Position numbers and translations under genes: made by a program | The notes under the pieces: model-generated | Databases searched by the model: none | What the model was told of the DNA's origin: nothing | The model's input: the letters and a program-made list of their open reading frames with translations, nothing else | In this document: positions 43,308 through 50,847 of the stretch, in pieces | Layout of the letters: each line of letters begins with the position of its first letter | Position numbering within the stretch: the stretch's first letter is position 1 | Assembly: GCF_017744435.1 (NCBI RefSeq) | Contig: NZ_JAGIBG010000027.1 | Location: 1 to 64,000 of the forward strand | From: Pseudomonas sp. | Lineage (GTDB): Bacteria > Pseudomonadota > Gammaproteobacteria > Pseudomonadales > Pseudomonadaceae | DNA length: 64,000 nt | Direction of reading: 5' to 3'

Positions 43308-44669
43308 TCATCGGCCCGACAGTACCTGCTGTACCACCTCCAGGCCTTGTTTCAGTTCAGCTCGGCTACCTGCCGCCGACAGGCTGATGCGCACGGCCTG
43401 CACTTCGATCGCGCCAATGGCAAACACACTGGCCGGGACGATTTCCACACCTTGCTCGCGACATTGCCTGACCACCGCCTCGGCGCCCTGCGGCGTGCCC
43501 AGCCAGGCGTGGGGCGAAGGTTGCCCGGTAGTGTGCAGTCCATCACCCAGCAGTCTGCGTGCCAGGCGCCATCGCTCGGCAATTTCCGTTCTCTGCCAGG
43601 CGAGCCGCCGCGCAGCGGTGCCGTCTTCGATCCATTGGCACGCGATATCCAGGCTCAATGGCGACACCGACCAGTGGCTGGCCTGGGCATGCGGGTCAAC
43701 CTGTGCCAGCAGCTTCGGGCTGGCCGCAATCCATCCCAATCTCAGGCCAGCGGCCACCGTCTTGGACAGGCTGTTGATGTAGACCCCTTGATCGCCCAGT
43801 AGCGGATAGAGCGGCGCTTGGTCACTGAATGCGCCATACACATCATCCTCGATCAGCAACAGCCCCAGGCGTTTGACTACCTCGGCAATGGCCGCGCGGC
43901 GAGCATCCGTCATACAGGCGCCCGTTGGGTTGTGCAGGGTCGGTGTGGTCACCAGCACGCGGGCACCGCTGGCGCGCGCCACACGGTCCAGGTCATCGGG
44001 CCGCAGGCCTTGGTCGTCCAGTGCCACACCATGCACGGGCAGGCGCAGTTGCCGACAGGCCGCCTTGATGCCCGGTGCGGTCAGGGCCTCGAGCATGACC
44101 GGCTCGCCAGCCTGGCAGAACGACTGCAGCACCAGTGTCAGCGCTTGCTGGGCTGCGCCACACAGCAACAGCTCGTCCGCTGAAAGGGCCAGGCCGCGGT
44201 TTGCCATCCACTGGGCGCCACGAATGCGCCCTAGCAGCAACTGCTCGGGGCCCAGGTAATGATCGAGCACGTTGCTGGCGGGGCGTTTCAGCAGGCTGCG
44301 CAAGCTGTCTTGCAAGTCATGGTTGTGCGGATCGGCTACCGGGACGTTGGTCGACAGGTCGATCAGCGGGCGTTGCCCGTCGTGATGCTTGATGCGAAAC
44401 AAGGTCGCTTCCTTGCTGCCCGCCAGCACGTAAGTACCGCGGCCCACTTCGCCAGCCACCAGATGGCGCGCGGCAGCTTCGCGGTAGGCCTGCTGGGTGG
44501 TACTCGGGTTGAGGCCCAGTTTCCAGGCCAGCCGGCGTTGCGGGGGCAGGCGGTCACCCACCTTGAGGGTGCCGCTTTCGATGGCGTGGGCAATCGCATC
44601 GACCAAGGCGAGGTATCGGGGTTGGTCATCGTCGACCAGCTGCGGGATCCACACGAAATTGCTACCCAT
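43308..44669 (-). CDS. MocR/PdxR-type regulator (GntR helix-turn-helix plus aminotransferase domain)
   Basis: This 453-residue protein joins an N-terminal GntR winged helix (about 10-75: AIESGTLKVGDRLPPQRRLA) to a fold-type I aminotransferase domain with the PLP lysine in YINSLSKTVAAGLRLGW. MocR regulators use the PLP domain as a sensor. The ATG at 44669 is chosen because the helix-turn-helix begins soon after; an in-frame ATG at 44687 is possible. Neither has a ribosome site, and both lie in operator-like repeats. It is divergent from the dehydratase-like gene, its likely target. Confidence 0.8.
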   Translation of the reverse strand: MGSNFVWIPQLVDDDQPRYLALVDAIAHAIESGTLKVGDRLPPQRRLAWKLGLNPSTTQQAYREAAARHLVAGEVGRGTYVLAGSKEATLFRIKHHDGQRPLIDLSTNVPVADPHNHDLQDSLRSLLKRPASNVLDHYLGPEQLLLGRIRGAQWMANRGLALSADELLLCGAAQQALTLVLQSFCQAGEPVMLEALTAPGIKAACRQLRLPVHGVALDDQGLRPDDLDRVARASGARVLVTTPTLHNPTGACMTDARRAAIAEVVKRLGLLLIEDDVYGAFSDQAPLYPLLGDQGVYINSLSKTVAAGLRLGWIAASPKLLAQVDPHAQASHWSVSPLSLDIACQWIEDGTAARRLAWQRTEIAERWRLARRLLGDGLHTTGQPSPHAWLGTPQGAEAVVRQCREQGVEIVPASVFAIGAIEVQAVRISLSAAGSRAELKQGLEVVQQVLSGR

Positions 44670-44694
44670 GCAATATAAGGTTGTACCCATACAA
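44659..44694. promoter_or_regulatory. Two tandem operator-like dyads (TTGCTACCCATGCAA and TTGTACCCATACAA)
   Basis: Box 1 at 44659-44673 and box 2 at 44681-44694 share TTG-n-ACCCAT-n-CAA and are each inverted repeats. Their left ends are 22 bp apart, two helical turns. Box 1 covers the chosen ATG of the MocR gene. Paired repeats in the divergent gap are typical MocR operators, so autorepression plus control of the dehydratase gene is likely. Confidence 0.65.
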
Positions 44695-44745
44695 TGCCCG
44701 GCGCTTAGGATCGGATCAACCACCTACCGAAGAGGGATGATCGCC

Positions 44746-45711
44746 ATGTTCGACCTTGTTGCCCTGCGCGAAGCCGCCGCTTTCATTCACCAGCACGTGC
44801 CGCCGACACCTCAGCGCGCCTGGCCGCTGCTGGCCGAGCGGGTCGGTTGCACACTGTGGGTCAAGCACGAAAACCACGCCCCCACCGGCGCCTTCAAGGT
44901 ACGCGGTGGGTTGGTGTATGTGCGCTCGCTGCTGGCCGCCGGCAAGCCCCCGCGGGGCCTGGTCACCGCCACCCGTGGCAACCACGGCCAGAGCATGGCG
45001 CTGGCCGCGAGCCAGGCCGGCGTGCCGCTGGTGATCGTGGTGCCCGAGGGCAACTCGAAAGAGAAGAACGCCGCCATGCGCGCACTGGGCGCCGAGCTGG
45101 TGGAGCACGGTGTCGACTTCGATGTGGCCCGAGAAGAGGCGGCCCGCCTGGCGGACGAGCTGGGCTACGACATGGTGCCGTCGTTCCACCCTGAGCTGGT
45201 GCGCGGCGTGGCCACCTATGCTCTGGAGCTGTTCGAGGCCGTGGCCGACCTGGATTGCGTGTACGTGCCGATCGGCATGGGCTCGGGCATCTGCGGGCTG
45301 ATCCAGGCACGCAACCTGCTGGGGCTGAAGACCGAGATCGTCGGCGTGGTGTCCAGTGCGGCCGATGCCTATGCACAGAGTTTCGAGCAGGGCCGCATCG
45401 TCACCACGGCCACCGCCGATACCTTTGCCGACGGCATGGCCTGCCGGGTACCGCACCCGGATGCGTTTGCCCTTGTTCGTGAGCATGCTGCACGTATCGT
45501 GCGGGTCACCGACAGCGAAGTGGCAGCGGCCATGCGCATCTATCACGAAACTACCCATAACACCGCTGAAGGTGCCGGTGCTGCGGCGCTGGCGGCGTTG
45601 CTGCAGGAGCGCGAGCGCCAGGCCGGCAAGCGCGTGGCCGTGGTGCTGAGCGGGGCCAACGTGGATCGCGAGCGTTATGCGCAGGTGCTGGCGGGTACTG
45701 AAAAATCCTGA
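44746..45711 (+). CDS. Threonine/serine dehydratase-like PLP enzyme (fold type II)
   Basis: This 321-residue enzyme has the PLP lysine at position 51 in PTGAFKVRGG, the substrate loop ATRGNHGQS and a glycine-rich phosphate site PIGMGSGICG. This is a short catabolic dehydratase without an ACT domain, possibly acting on threonine, serine or a hydroxyamino acid such as 3-hydroxyaspartate. AGAGGG precedes the ATG. It is transcribed away from the MocR gene, which probably controls it. Confidence 0.8.
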   Translation: MFDLVALREAAAFIHQHVPPTPQRAWPLLAERVGCTLWVKHENHAPTGAFKVRGGLVYVRSLLAAGKPPRGLVTATRGNHGQSMALAASQAGVPLVIVVPEGNSKEKNAAMRALGAELVEHGVDFDVAREEAARLADELGYDMVPSFHPELVRGVATYALELFEAVADLDCVYVPIGMGSGICGLIQARNLLGLKTEIVGVVSSAADAYAQSFEQGRIVTTATADTFADGMACRVPHPDAFALVREHAARIVRVTDSEVAAAMRIYHETTHNTAEGAGAAALAALLQERERQAGKRVAVVLSGANVDRERYAQVLAGTEKS

Positions 45712-45730
45712 ATGGATATCGGGGAAAAAG

Positions 45731-45751
45731 TGCTATCTTAATTTGATAGCA
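45731..45751. promoter_or_regulatory. Palindrome TGCTATC(N7)GATAGCA, likely operator of hicAB
   Basis: Perfect 7-bp arms flank TTAATTT and end 8 bp before the hicA start codon. Toxin-antitoxin promoters usually carry such a site for binding by the antitoxin or the complex. The AT-rich centre could also be the -10 region. Confidence 0.7.
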
Positions 45752-45758
45752 TTTTCCG

Positions 45759-46013
45759 ATGAACACTCGATACCGAAAGATCTACGACGCTATCTTCAGG
45801 ACGCCCACCACGGCCTCATTGGCGTTTGCCGAGGTTGAAGCGCTGGTGCTTCACCTCGGCGGGCAAGTGCTGGAGCGGCAAGGCTCCAGGGTCAAGCTGG
45901 TGCTTGGCGGCCAGAGCTGGAGGTGCCATCGCCCCCATCCCGGCAAGGAAGCCAAACGGTATCAGATTGAAGAAGCCCGCGAATTCTTGCTGCGGGCAGG
46001 AGTCAGCCTATGA
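45759..46013 (+). CDS. hicA: HicA-family toxin
   Basis: This 84-residue protein of the longer HicA subfamily has a dsRBD-like fold pattern: a helix (FAEVEALVLHLGGQVLER), then GSRVKLVLGG and HRPHPGKEAKRYQIEEAREF. HicA toxins are mRNA interferases neutralised by HicB. The canonical catalytic His after GS is replaced (GSRV), and histidines occur instead in HRPHP, as in a known subgroup. No Shine-Dalgarno site lies between the palindrome and the ATG. The end overlaps hicB by 4 bp. Confidence 0.8.
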   Translation: MNTRYRKIYDAIFRTPTTASLAFAEVEALVLHLGGQVLERQGSRVKLVLGGQSWRCHRPHPGKEAKRYQIEEAREFLLRAGVSL

Positions 46014-46342
46014 GTTGCATGCGCTACAAGGGCTATGCCGCCCGTATCGAATACGATGAGCGTGACGACATTTTTGTGGGTCGTGTGCTGGGCATGCGCG
46101 ACATCATCAGTTTTCACGCAAGCTCGGTGCCCGAACTTCATGAAGCCTTCCGTGGGGCGCTGGAGGATTACCTGGCCGACTGCGCCGAGCAGGGCATCAC
46201 CCCGGAAAAACCCGCGTCAGGCAAGGTCATGCTGCGCATTCGCCCAGAGGTGCATGCGGCTGCCAGTGTTGCCGCCCGCGCTGCCGGCAAAAGCCTCAAC
46301 CAGTGGGCCGATGAGGTGTTCGAGCAGGCGGCTCTGGCTTGA
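46010..46342 (+). CDS. hicB: HicB-family antitoxin
   Basis: This 110-residue antitoxin has an N-terminal degenerate RNase-H-like HicB fold (YKGYAARIEYDERDDIFVGR, then ISFHASSVPELHEAFRGALE). A C-terminal ribbon-helix-helix follows (SGKVMLRIRPEVHAAASVAA, then GKSLNQWADEVFEQ) that would bind the upstream palindrome. It is translationally coupled to hicA by an ATGA overlap. Confidence 0.85.
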   Translation: MSCMRYKGYAARIEYDERDDIFVGRVLGMRDIISFHASSVPELHEAFRGALEDYLADCAEQGITPEKPASGKVMLRIRPEVHAAASVAARAAGKSLNQWADEVFEQAALA

Positions 46343-46416
46343 TCGAACACCCTTCCATCCCATGACTGCTCGTGGCAGGCTCTACGGCGTCTGATTGCCC
46401 TGACTTCGAGTGTTCA

Positions 46417-47064
46417 ATGCCATTTTCCAACGGTTTCCTCCTCAGCCTGTCGTTGTGCCTCGATATCGGCGTGGCCAACATCGCCATGATCACCCTGGCC
46501 ATGCAGCGTGGTTTCTTCCAGGGTTTCTGGCTCGGCCTGGGGACCTGTGTGGGCGACCTGATCTACGCCATTGCGGCGCTTGCCGGCATGACCGTGCTGC
46601 TGCAGTTCGACAGCGTGCGCTGGACCTTGTGGGTTGGCGGTTCGGCGTTGCTGGTGTGGTTCGCCATCAAGATGCTGCTGGCGGCCTGGCGTGGCGGGCA
46701 TATGGAGGCCAGCGCGCAGGTGGTGGTGGAGTCGGGCTGGCGCGAGTTTCTGCGTGGCATCTTCCTGGCCATGTCGTCGCCCAGCGCCATCCTCTGGTTC
46801 GCGGCGGTCGGCGGCGTGTTGATAGCCCGCTCCGGCGGTGGCAGCCTGCTGGACGCAGGGCTGTTTCTTGGGGGCTTTTTCGCTGCCGGGATGGTCTGGT
46901 GCATGGGCATTTGTGGCATCGCCAGCCATGGCGGGCGCTTGCTGGGGGACCGCCTGCTGACCTGGTCGTACCTGCTGTCGGCGGCGATTTTCTGCTATTT
47001 CGCGGTGTATGTGATCATCTCGGGCTACCGTGAATTCATTCTCGCCAGCCCACCGCTTACCTGA
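46417..47064 (+). CDS. LysE/RhtB family exporter
   Basis: This 215-residue protein has six predicted helices and the LysE fold order: helix 1 FLLSLSLCLDIGVANIAMIT, then GFWLGLGTCVGDLIYAI and a central FLAMSSPSAILWFAAVGGVL. The usual PGP motif in helix 1 is replaced by DIGV, a common variant. It probably exports an amino acid or related solute. The ATG at 46417 starts the first helix; no strong ribosome site is visible. Confidence 0.8.
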   Translation: MPFSNGFLLSLSLCLDIGVANIAMITLAMQRGFFQGFWLGLGTCVGDLIYAIAALAGMTVLLQFDSVRWTLWVGGSALLVWFAIKMLLAAWRGGHMEASAQVVVESGWREFLRGIFLAMSSPSAILWFAAVGGVLIARSGGGSLLDAGLFLGGFFAAGMVWCMGICGIASHGGRLLGDRLLTWSYLLSAAIFCYFAVYVIISGYREFILASPPLT

Positions 47065-47074
47065 GGCAACGGAC

Positions 47075-47551
47075 ATGACTCTGCAACCCATCTCCCCAGC
47101 GCGTTACGAAGACGGCCGTCAGCTCAACCTGGCCGGTTTTGCCGAACGTTTCAGCATGAGCGACCTGAGCGGGTTGCCCTTGCTCTGGCAACGCTTCGCA
47201 CCGCACCTTGGGCATGTGCCCGGGCAGCGCGATCATGACAGTTATGGGGTCTGCTACAACCCTGACGAGCAGGGCGGGTTCGACTACCTGGCAGGTGTGG
47301 AAGTCAATGCCGACCAACCCATGCCCGACGGGTTCAGTACCTTGAAGCTGGCCCCGCAGCATTACGCAGTGTTCGAGCACCATGGCAGCTTGCAATGCCT
47401 GAAGGCGACCTTCGATGGCATCTTCCAGTGGCTGCCACAGTCGGGTGAACAGCAGGCCGATGCGGCCCTGTTCGAGCGCTACCCGGCCGGGTTCGATCCT
47501 GCCGACCCTCAGGCGGTCATGGAGATCTGGATTCCCCTGCTGCGGAAATAA
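47075..47551 (+). CDS. GyrI-like (AraC effector-binding) domain protein
   Basis: This 158-residue standalone GyrI-like/SOUL-type domain has tandem beta-alpha-beta halves, with YGVCYNPDEQGGFDYLAGVE and LAPQHYAVFEHHGSL marking the ligand pocket. Such proteins bind small hydrophobic or cationic compounds; no DNA-binding part is present. TGAGGCAAC precedes the ATG. It lies 10 bp downstream of the LysE gene and may be expressed with it. Confidence 0.75.
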   Translation: MTLQPISPARYEDGRQLNLAGFAERFSMSDLSGLPLLWQRFAPHLGHVPGQRDHDSYGVCYNPDEQGGFDYLAGVEVNADQPMPDGFSTLKLAPQHYAVFEHHGSLQCLKATFDGIFQWLPQSGEQQADAALFERYPAGFDPADPQAVMEIWIPLLRK

Positions 47552-47653
47552 TTCCGGCTGCCTGTCGATCTTTGCGACTACCGTTCGACCATGAGCTGAA
47601 GGTACAAGACATCCTTGTGCCGAAACGCTCATGAACGATCGGAGGAACACCCG

Positions 47654-48079
47654 ATGAACACGGCAGCCGAAAACGAAATCCGTCAGCTTATCGAACGCTG
47701 GATGCAGGCCGTGCGGGACCGTGACATCCCCGCCATCACTGCGCCCTACGCCGACGACATCGTCGCCTTCGATGCCATCCAGTCACTGCAGTTCAAGGGC
47801 AAGGCCGCCTACCAGGCCCATTGGGAAATGTGCATGAACATGTGCCCCGGGCCCATGGTCTTCGAGCTTGCCCAACTGACCGTGCACGCTGACGGTGACC
47901 TGGGCCTGGCGCACTGGCTGAACCGCTGTGGCCCCGGGGATGACGAGAGCCAGTGCGGCTTCATGCGTGCCACCGTCGGTTACCGCAAGGTCGGCGGCCA
48001 GTGGCAGGTGGTCCACGAGCACTGGTCGGCACCGTTCGACATGGAAACCCAGAAAGCACTGTTCGATCTCAAGCCTTGA
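47654..48079 (+). CDS. NTF2-like (SnoaL/DUF4440) protein
   Basis: This 141-residue protein has a cone-shaped NTF2-like fold: helices at the N-terminus (IRQLIERWMQAVRDRDIPAI), then AFDAIQSLQFKGKAAYQAHW, and C-terminal strands ATVGYRKVGGQWQVVHEHWS. These often bind small molecules or act as isomerases. GGAGG lies eight bases before the ATG. It is the first gene of the run that leads to the ECF42-type sigma factor. Confidence 0.75.
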   Translation: MNTAAENEIRQLIERWMQAVRDRDIPAITAPYADDIVAFDAIQSLQFKGKAAYQAHWEMCMNMCPGPMVFELAQLTVHADGDLGLAHWLNRCGPGDDESQCGFMRATVGYRKVGGQWQVVHEHWSAPFDMETQKALFDLKP

Positions 48080-48122
48080 TCGGCTATCGCCAAATGCACG
48101 TTGCCAACGCCTGGAGACGACC

Positions 48123-48467
48123 ATGAAATACCTGTGCCTGGTCTATTGTGACGAAGGGCTGTTGCATAGCCTGCCCGACAGCCCGGAAGACGCCGAATGC
48201 ATGGCCTACGCCGAATCGCTGCAGAGCTCCGGGCGCATTATCGCGGCCGAGGCGCTGAAGACCGTGCAGACCGCCACCACCGTGCGCATGCGCGCCGGGC
48301 GAATGAGCATCACCGATGGCCCGTTCGCCGAAACCAAAGAGCAGCTCGCCGGCTTTTACCTGGTCGATGCCCGTGACCTCAACGAGGCGCTGAACATCGC
48401 CAAGGGCATTCCGGCGGCGCGCGTCGGCAGCGTGGAAGTGCGGCCGGTGCGCGAACTGCAACCCTGA
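48123..48467 (+). CDS. YciI/DGPF family protein
   Basis: This 114-residue protein has a ferredoxin-like YciI fold and contains the literal DGPF motif (SITDGPFAETKEQLAGFYLV). DGPF proteins are the hallmark partner of ECF42 sigma factors, and their genes are typical ECF42 targets. The sigma gene lies two genes downstream. GGAGAC precedes the ATG. The molecular role is unknown. Confidence 0.85.
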   Translation: MKYLCLVYCDEGLLHSLPDSPEDAECMAYAESLQSSGRIIAAEALKTVQTATTVRMRAGRMSITDGPFAETKEQLAGFYLVDARDLNEALNIAKGIPAARVGSVEVRPVRELQP

Positions 48468-48488
48468 CAGCAACGGAGAACAACAAGC

Positions 48489-48974
48489 ATGACCCTTGCC
48501 CAACCCGCGTCCGCGCAGCACGAGCTGTCCATCAGCCGCCTGATCGATGCCCCGCCTGCCAAGGTGTTCCGTGCCTGGACCGAGCCCGAATGGCTGATGC
48601 AGTGGTGGGGGCCGCACGGCATGACCACCCCGGAATGCGAGATGCAGCTGTGGGTCGGCGGCCTTTTCCGCACCCTCATGCGTGCCCCGGATGGTTCCGA
48701 GTACCCGACCCAGGGCGTGTTCCTGGAAATTGCCGCCCCGCGCCGGCTTGTGTTCACCGATGCCTTCGGGCCGGGTTGGGTGCCGTCGGACAAAGCCTTC
48801 ATGACGGCGGTGATCAGCTTTGACGAAGAACACGGCAAGACCCGCTACACCGCCCGTGCCTGGCACTGGAACGCTGCCGACAGCCGCGCCCATGAAGAAA
48901 TGGGTTTCCATCAGGGCTGGGGAGAGAGCCTGGACCGCCTGGTGGAGGTCGTGACCCAGCGGATGCCTGACTGA
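48489..48974 (+). CDS. SRPBCC (AHSA1-like) domain protein
   Basis: This 161-residue START/AHSA1-type protein has ISRLIDAPPAKVFRAWTEPE and WWGPHGMTTPECEMQLWVGG, typical of the cluster often found with ECF42 sigma genes. The hydrophobic pocket suggests ligand binding. Its stop overlaps the sigma start (TGATG), so the two are coupled. Confidence 0.82.
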   Translation: MTLAQPASAQHELSISRLIDAPPAKVFRAWTEPEWLMQWWGPHGMTTPECEMQLWVGGLFRTLMRAPDGSEYPTQGVFLEIAAPRRLVFTDAFGPGWVPSDKAFMTAVISFDEEHGKTRYTARAWHWNAADSRAHEEMGFHQGWGESLDRLVEVVTQRMPD

Positions 48975-50212
48975 TGGCGGATCTGGCGCAGGTACGTGCC
49001 GAAGTCGAAGCGGTGTACCGGCGTGATTCGCGGCGCATCCTGGCGACGCTGATCCGCCTGCTGGGGGATTTCGACCTGGCAGAGGAGGCCCTGCACGATG
49101 CCTTCTTCATCGCCGTCGAGCGCTGGCAGCGCGATGGCATCCCGGACAACCCGCGAGCCTGGCTGGTTTCGACCGGGCGCTTCAAGGCCATCGACGCATT
49201 GCGCCGGCGTGCCCGCTTCGACCGCTCCCAGGCTGACCTGATCATGCTGATCGAAGGCCAGGGGCAGGACCCCAGCGAAGAGGAATTGCTCGCCGACGAC
49301 CGCCTGCGGCTGATCTTCACCTGCTGCCACCCGGCCCTGGCGGCCGATGCCCAGGTGCCACTGACCCTGCGCGAAGTCTGCGACCTGACCACCGAGCAGA
49401 TCGCTCGGGCCTTCCTGCAAAGCCCCGCAACCATCGCCCAGCGCATCGTCCGCGCCAAGGCGAAGATTCGTGATGCCGGCATTCCTTATCAGGTCCCGGA
49501 GCTGCATGAGCTGCCCGAGCGCCTGGAGAGCGTGCTGCGGGTGATCTACCTGGTGTTCAACGAAGGCTATTCGGCGTCTTCAGGCGAGGCATTACTGCAA
49601 CAGGAACTGAGTGACGAGGCGATCCGCCTCGGGCGCCTGTTGGTGCAACTGCTGCCGGACGCCGAAGCGGTGGGTTTGCTGGCGCTGATGCTGCTGCAGA
49701 CATCGCGGCAGCGTGCGCGCAGCGACGCCAAGGGCAACCTGGTGCTGCTGGACCAGCAGGACCGCAGCCTGTGGGACCGCGAGCTGATTGCCGAAGGTTG
49801 CCAGCTGGTGCGCCTGGCCTTGGCCAGTCGCGCTTTTGGTGCCTACACCGTGCAGGCGGCGATCGCGGCCGTGCATGCCGAGGCGGTGACGGCCGAGGAG
49901 ACCGACTGGGCAGAAATTGTCGGGCTATACGATGTACTGCAACGGCACTGGCCGTCAGCCGTGGTGGCGCTCAACCGGGCGGTGGCGCTGGCCAAGCGCG
50001 ACGGGGCGCAGGCGGGCCTGGACGCGGTGGAGGCGGTTCTGGAAGCGGGGGAGTTGCGCGACTATCACCTGGCCCACGCGGCGCGGGCAGAGATGCATCA
50101 GCAGCTGGGGAATGTGGATGAAGCACGGGCGGCCTGGCAACAGGCGCTGGAGTTGACTAGCCAAGAGCCGGAGCGGCGGCATATCAAGCGGCGTCTACGC
50201 GAGCTGCTGTGA
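48974..50212 (+). CDS. ECF sigma factor of the ECF42 type (C-terminal TPR-like extension)
   Basis: This 412-residue sigma factor has region 2 at about 10-75 (LGDFDLAEEALHDAFFIAVE), region 4 at about 110-165, and a long helical C-terminal extension of about 230 residues (LVFNEGYSASSG, LNRAVALAKRDG, AEMHQQLGNVDEARAAWQQA) with TPR-like repeats. This size and the neighbouring DGPF gene place it in ECF42, which lacks a classic anti-sigma factor. The extension is thought to control activity. The DLAQV start at 48974 overlaps the SRPBCC stop. Confidence 0.88.
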   Translation: MADLAQVRAEVEAVYRRDSRRILATLIRLLGDFDLAEEALHDAFFIAVERWQRDGIPDNPRAWLVSTGRFKAIDALRRRARFDRSQADLIMLIEGQGQDPSEEELLADDRLRLIFTCCHPALAADAQVPLTLREVCDLTTEQIARAFLQSPATIAQRIVRAKAKIRDAGIPYQVPELHELPERLESVLRVIYLVFNEGYSASSGEALLQQELSDEAIRLGRLLVQLLPDAEAVGLLALMLLQTSRQRARSDAKGNLVLLDQQDRSLWDRELIAEGCQLVRLALASRAFGAYTVQAAIAAVHAEAVTAEETDWAEIVGLYDVLQRHWPSAVVALNRAVALAKRDGAQAGLDAVEAVLEAGELRDYHLAHAARAEMHQQLGNVDEARAAWQQALELTSQEPERRHIKRRLRELL

Positions 50213-50220
50213 TGGCTTTT

Positions 50221-50330
50221 CCGGCCCATTCGCGGGCACGCCCGCTCCCACAAGGTTCAGTGCAGGCTTGGCAGGCGGTGCAGTACCTGTGGGAGCAGCG
50301 GTGCGGCGATCCGACTTGCCCGCGAAGAAT
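50221..50330. repeat. REP pair with one arm interrupted
   Basis: The first REP (CCGGCCCATTCGCGGGCACG) is normal. In the second, CCTGTGGGAGC is followed by about 19 nt of unrelated sequence (AGCGGTGCGGCGATCCGAC) before TTGCCCGCGAAG resumes. The insertion splits the palindrome. Confidence 0.7.
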
Positions 50331-50342
50331 CCAGCGTCGATG

Positions 50343-50813
50343 TCAGCTGGCGACGAAGTTCGGCGGCGAAACCAGCTCGACGGTCTGTTGCTTGCGCGGT
50401 GCCAGGATCTCGGCCACGCCCTCGACCACCAGCTCGTCGTTCTGGTTGTACACGTTGGTGGCGATACGCACCTTGAACTTGGGCAGTTTCTCGAGGATTT
50501 CCAGGCGCACGGTCAGGGTGTCGCCGATCTTCACCGGCTTCTGGAAGCTCATCTGCTGGCCCAGGTAGATGGTGCCAGGGCCAGGCAGGGTGCAGGCCAC
50601 TGCGGCGCTGATCAGGGCACCGCTGAACATGCCGTGGGCGATGCGCTCGCGGAACATGCTCTTGGCGGCAAATTCGGCATCCAGGTGCACCGGGTTGTGG
50701 TCACCGGACATGGCGGCGAACAGCTGGATGTCACGTTCTTCGACGGATTTCTCGTAGGTGGCCTTCTGGCCGACTTCAAGGGCTTCGTAAGGCGTGTTGG
50801 TGACCTGGGTCAT
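50343..50813 (-). CDS. MaoC-like (R)-specific enoyl-CoA hydratase (PhaJ type)
   Basis: This 156-residue hot-dog-fold hydratase has the hydratase-2 catalytic pattern FAAMSGDHNPVHLDAEFA (Asp and His of the D-x-N-P-x-H motif) near residues 33-50. Then come RIAHGMFSGALISAAVACTL and GDTLTVRLEI. PhaJ-type enzymes link beta-oxidation to PHA synthesis by making (R)-3-hydroxyacyl-CoA. AAGGAAG precedes the ATG at 50813. Its position beside a lipase-like gene and two fadD genes fits fatty-acid metabolism. Confidence 0.82.
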   Translation of the reverse strand: MTQVTNTPYEALEVGQKATYEKSVEERDIQLFAAMSGDHNPVHLDAEFAAKSMFRERIAHGMFSGALISAAVACTLPGPGTIYLGQQMSFQKPVKIGDTLTVRLEILEKLPKFKVRIATNVYNQNDELVVEGVAEILAPRKQQTVELVSPPNFVAS

Positions 50814-50847
50814 CGGGGCTTCCTTAAGGGGCGGGCGAGGGCGCCTA

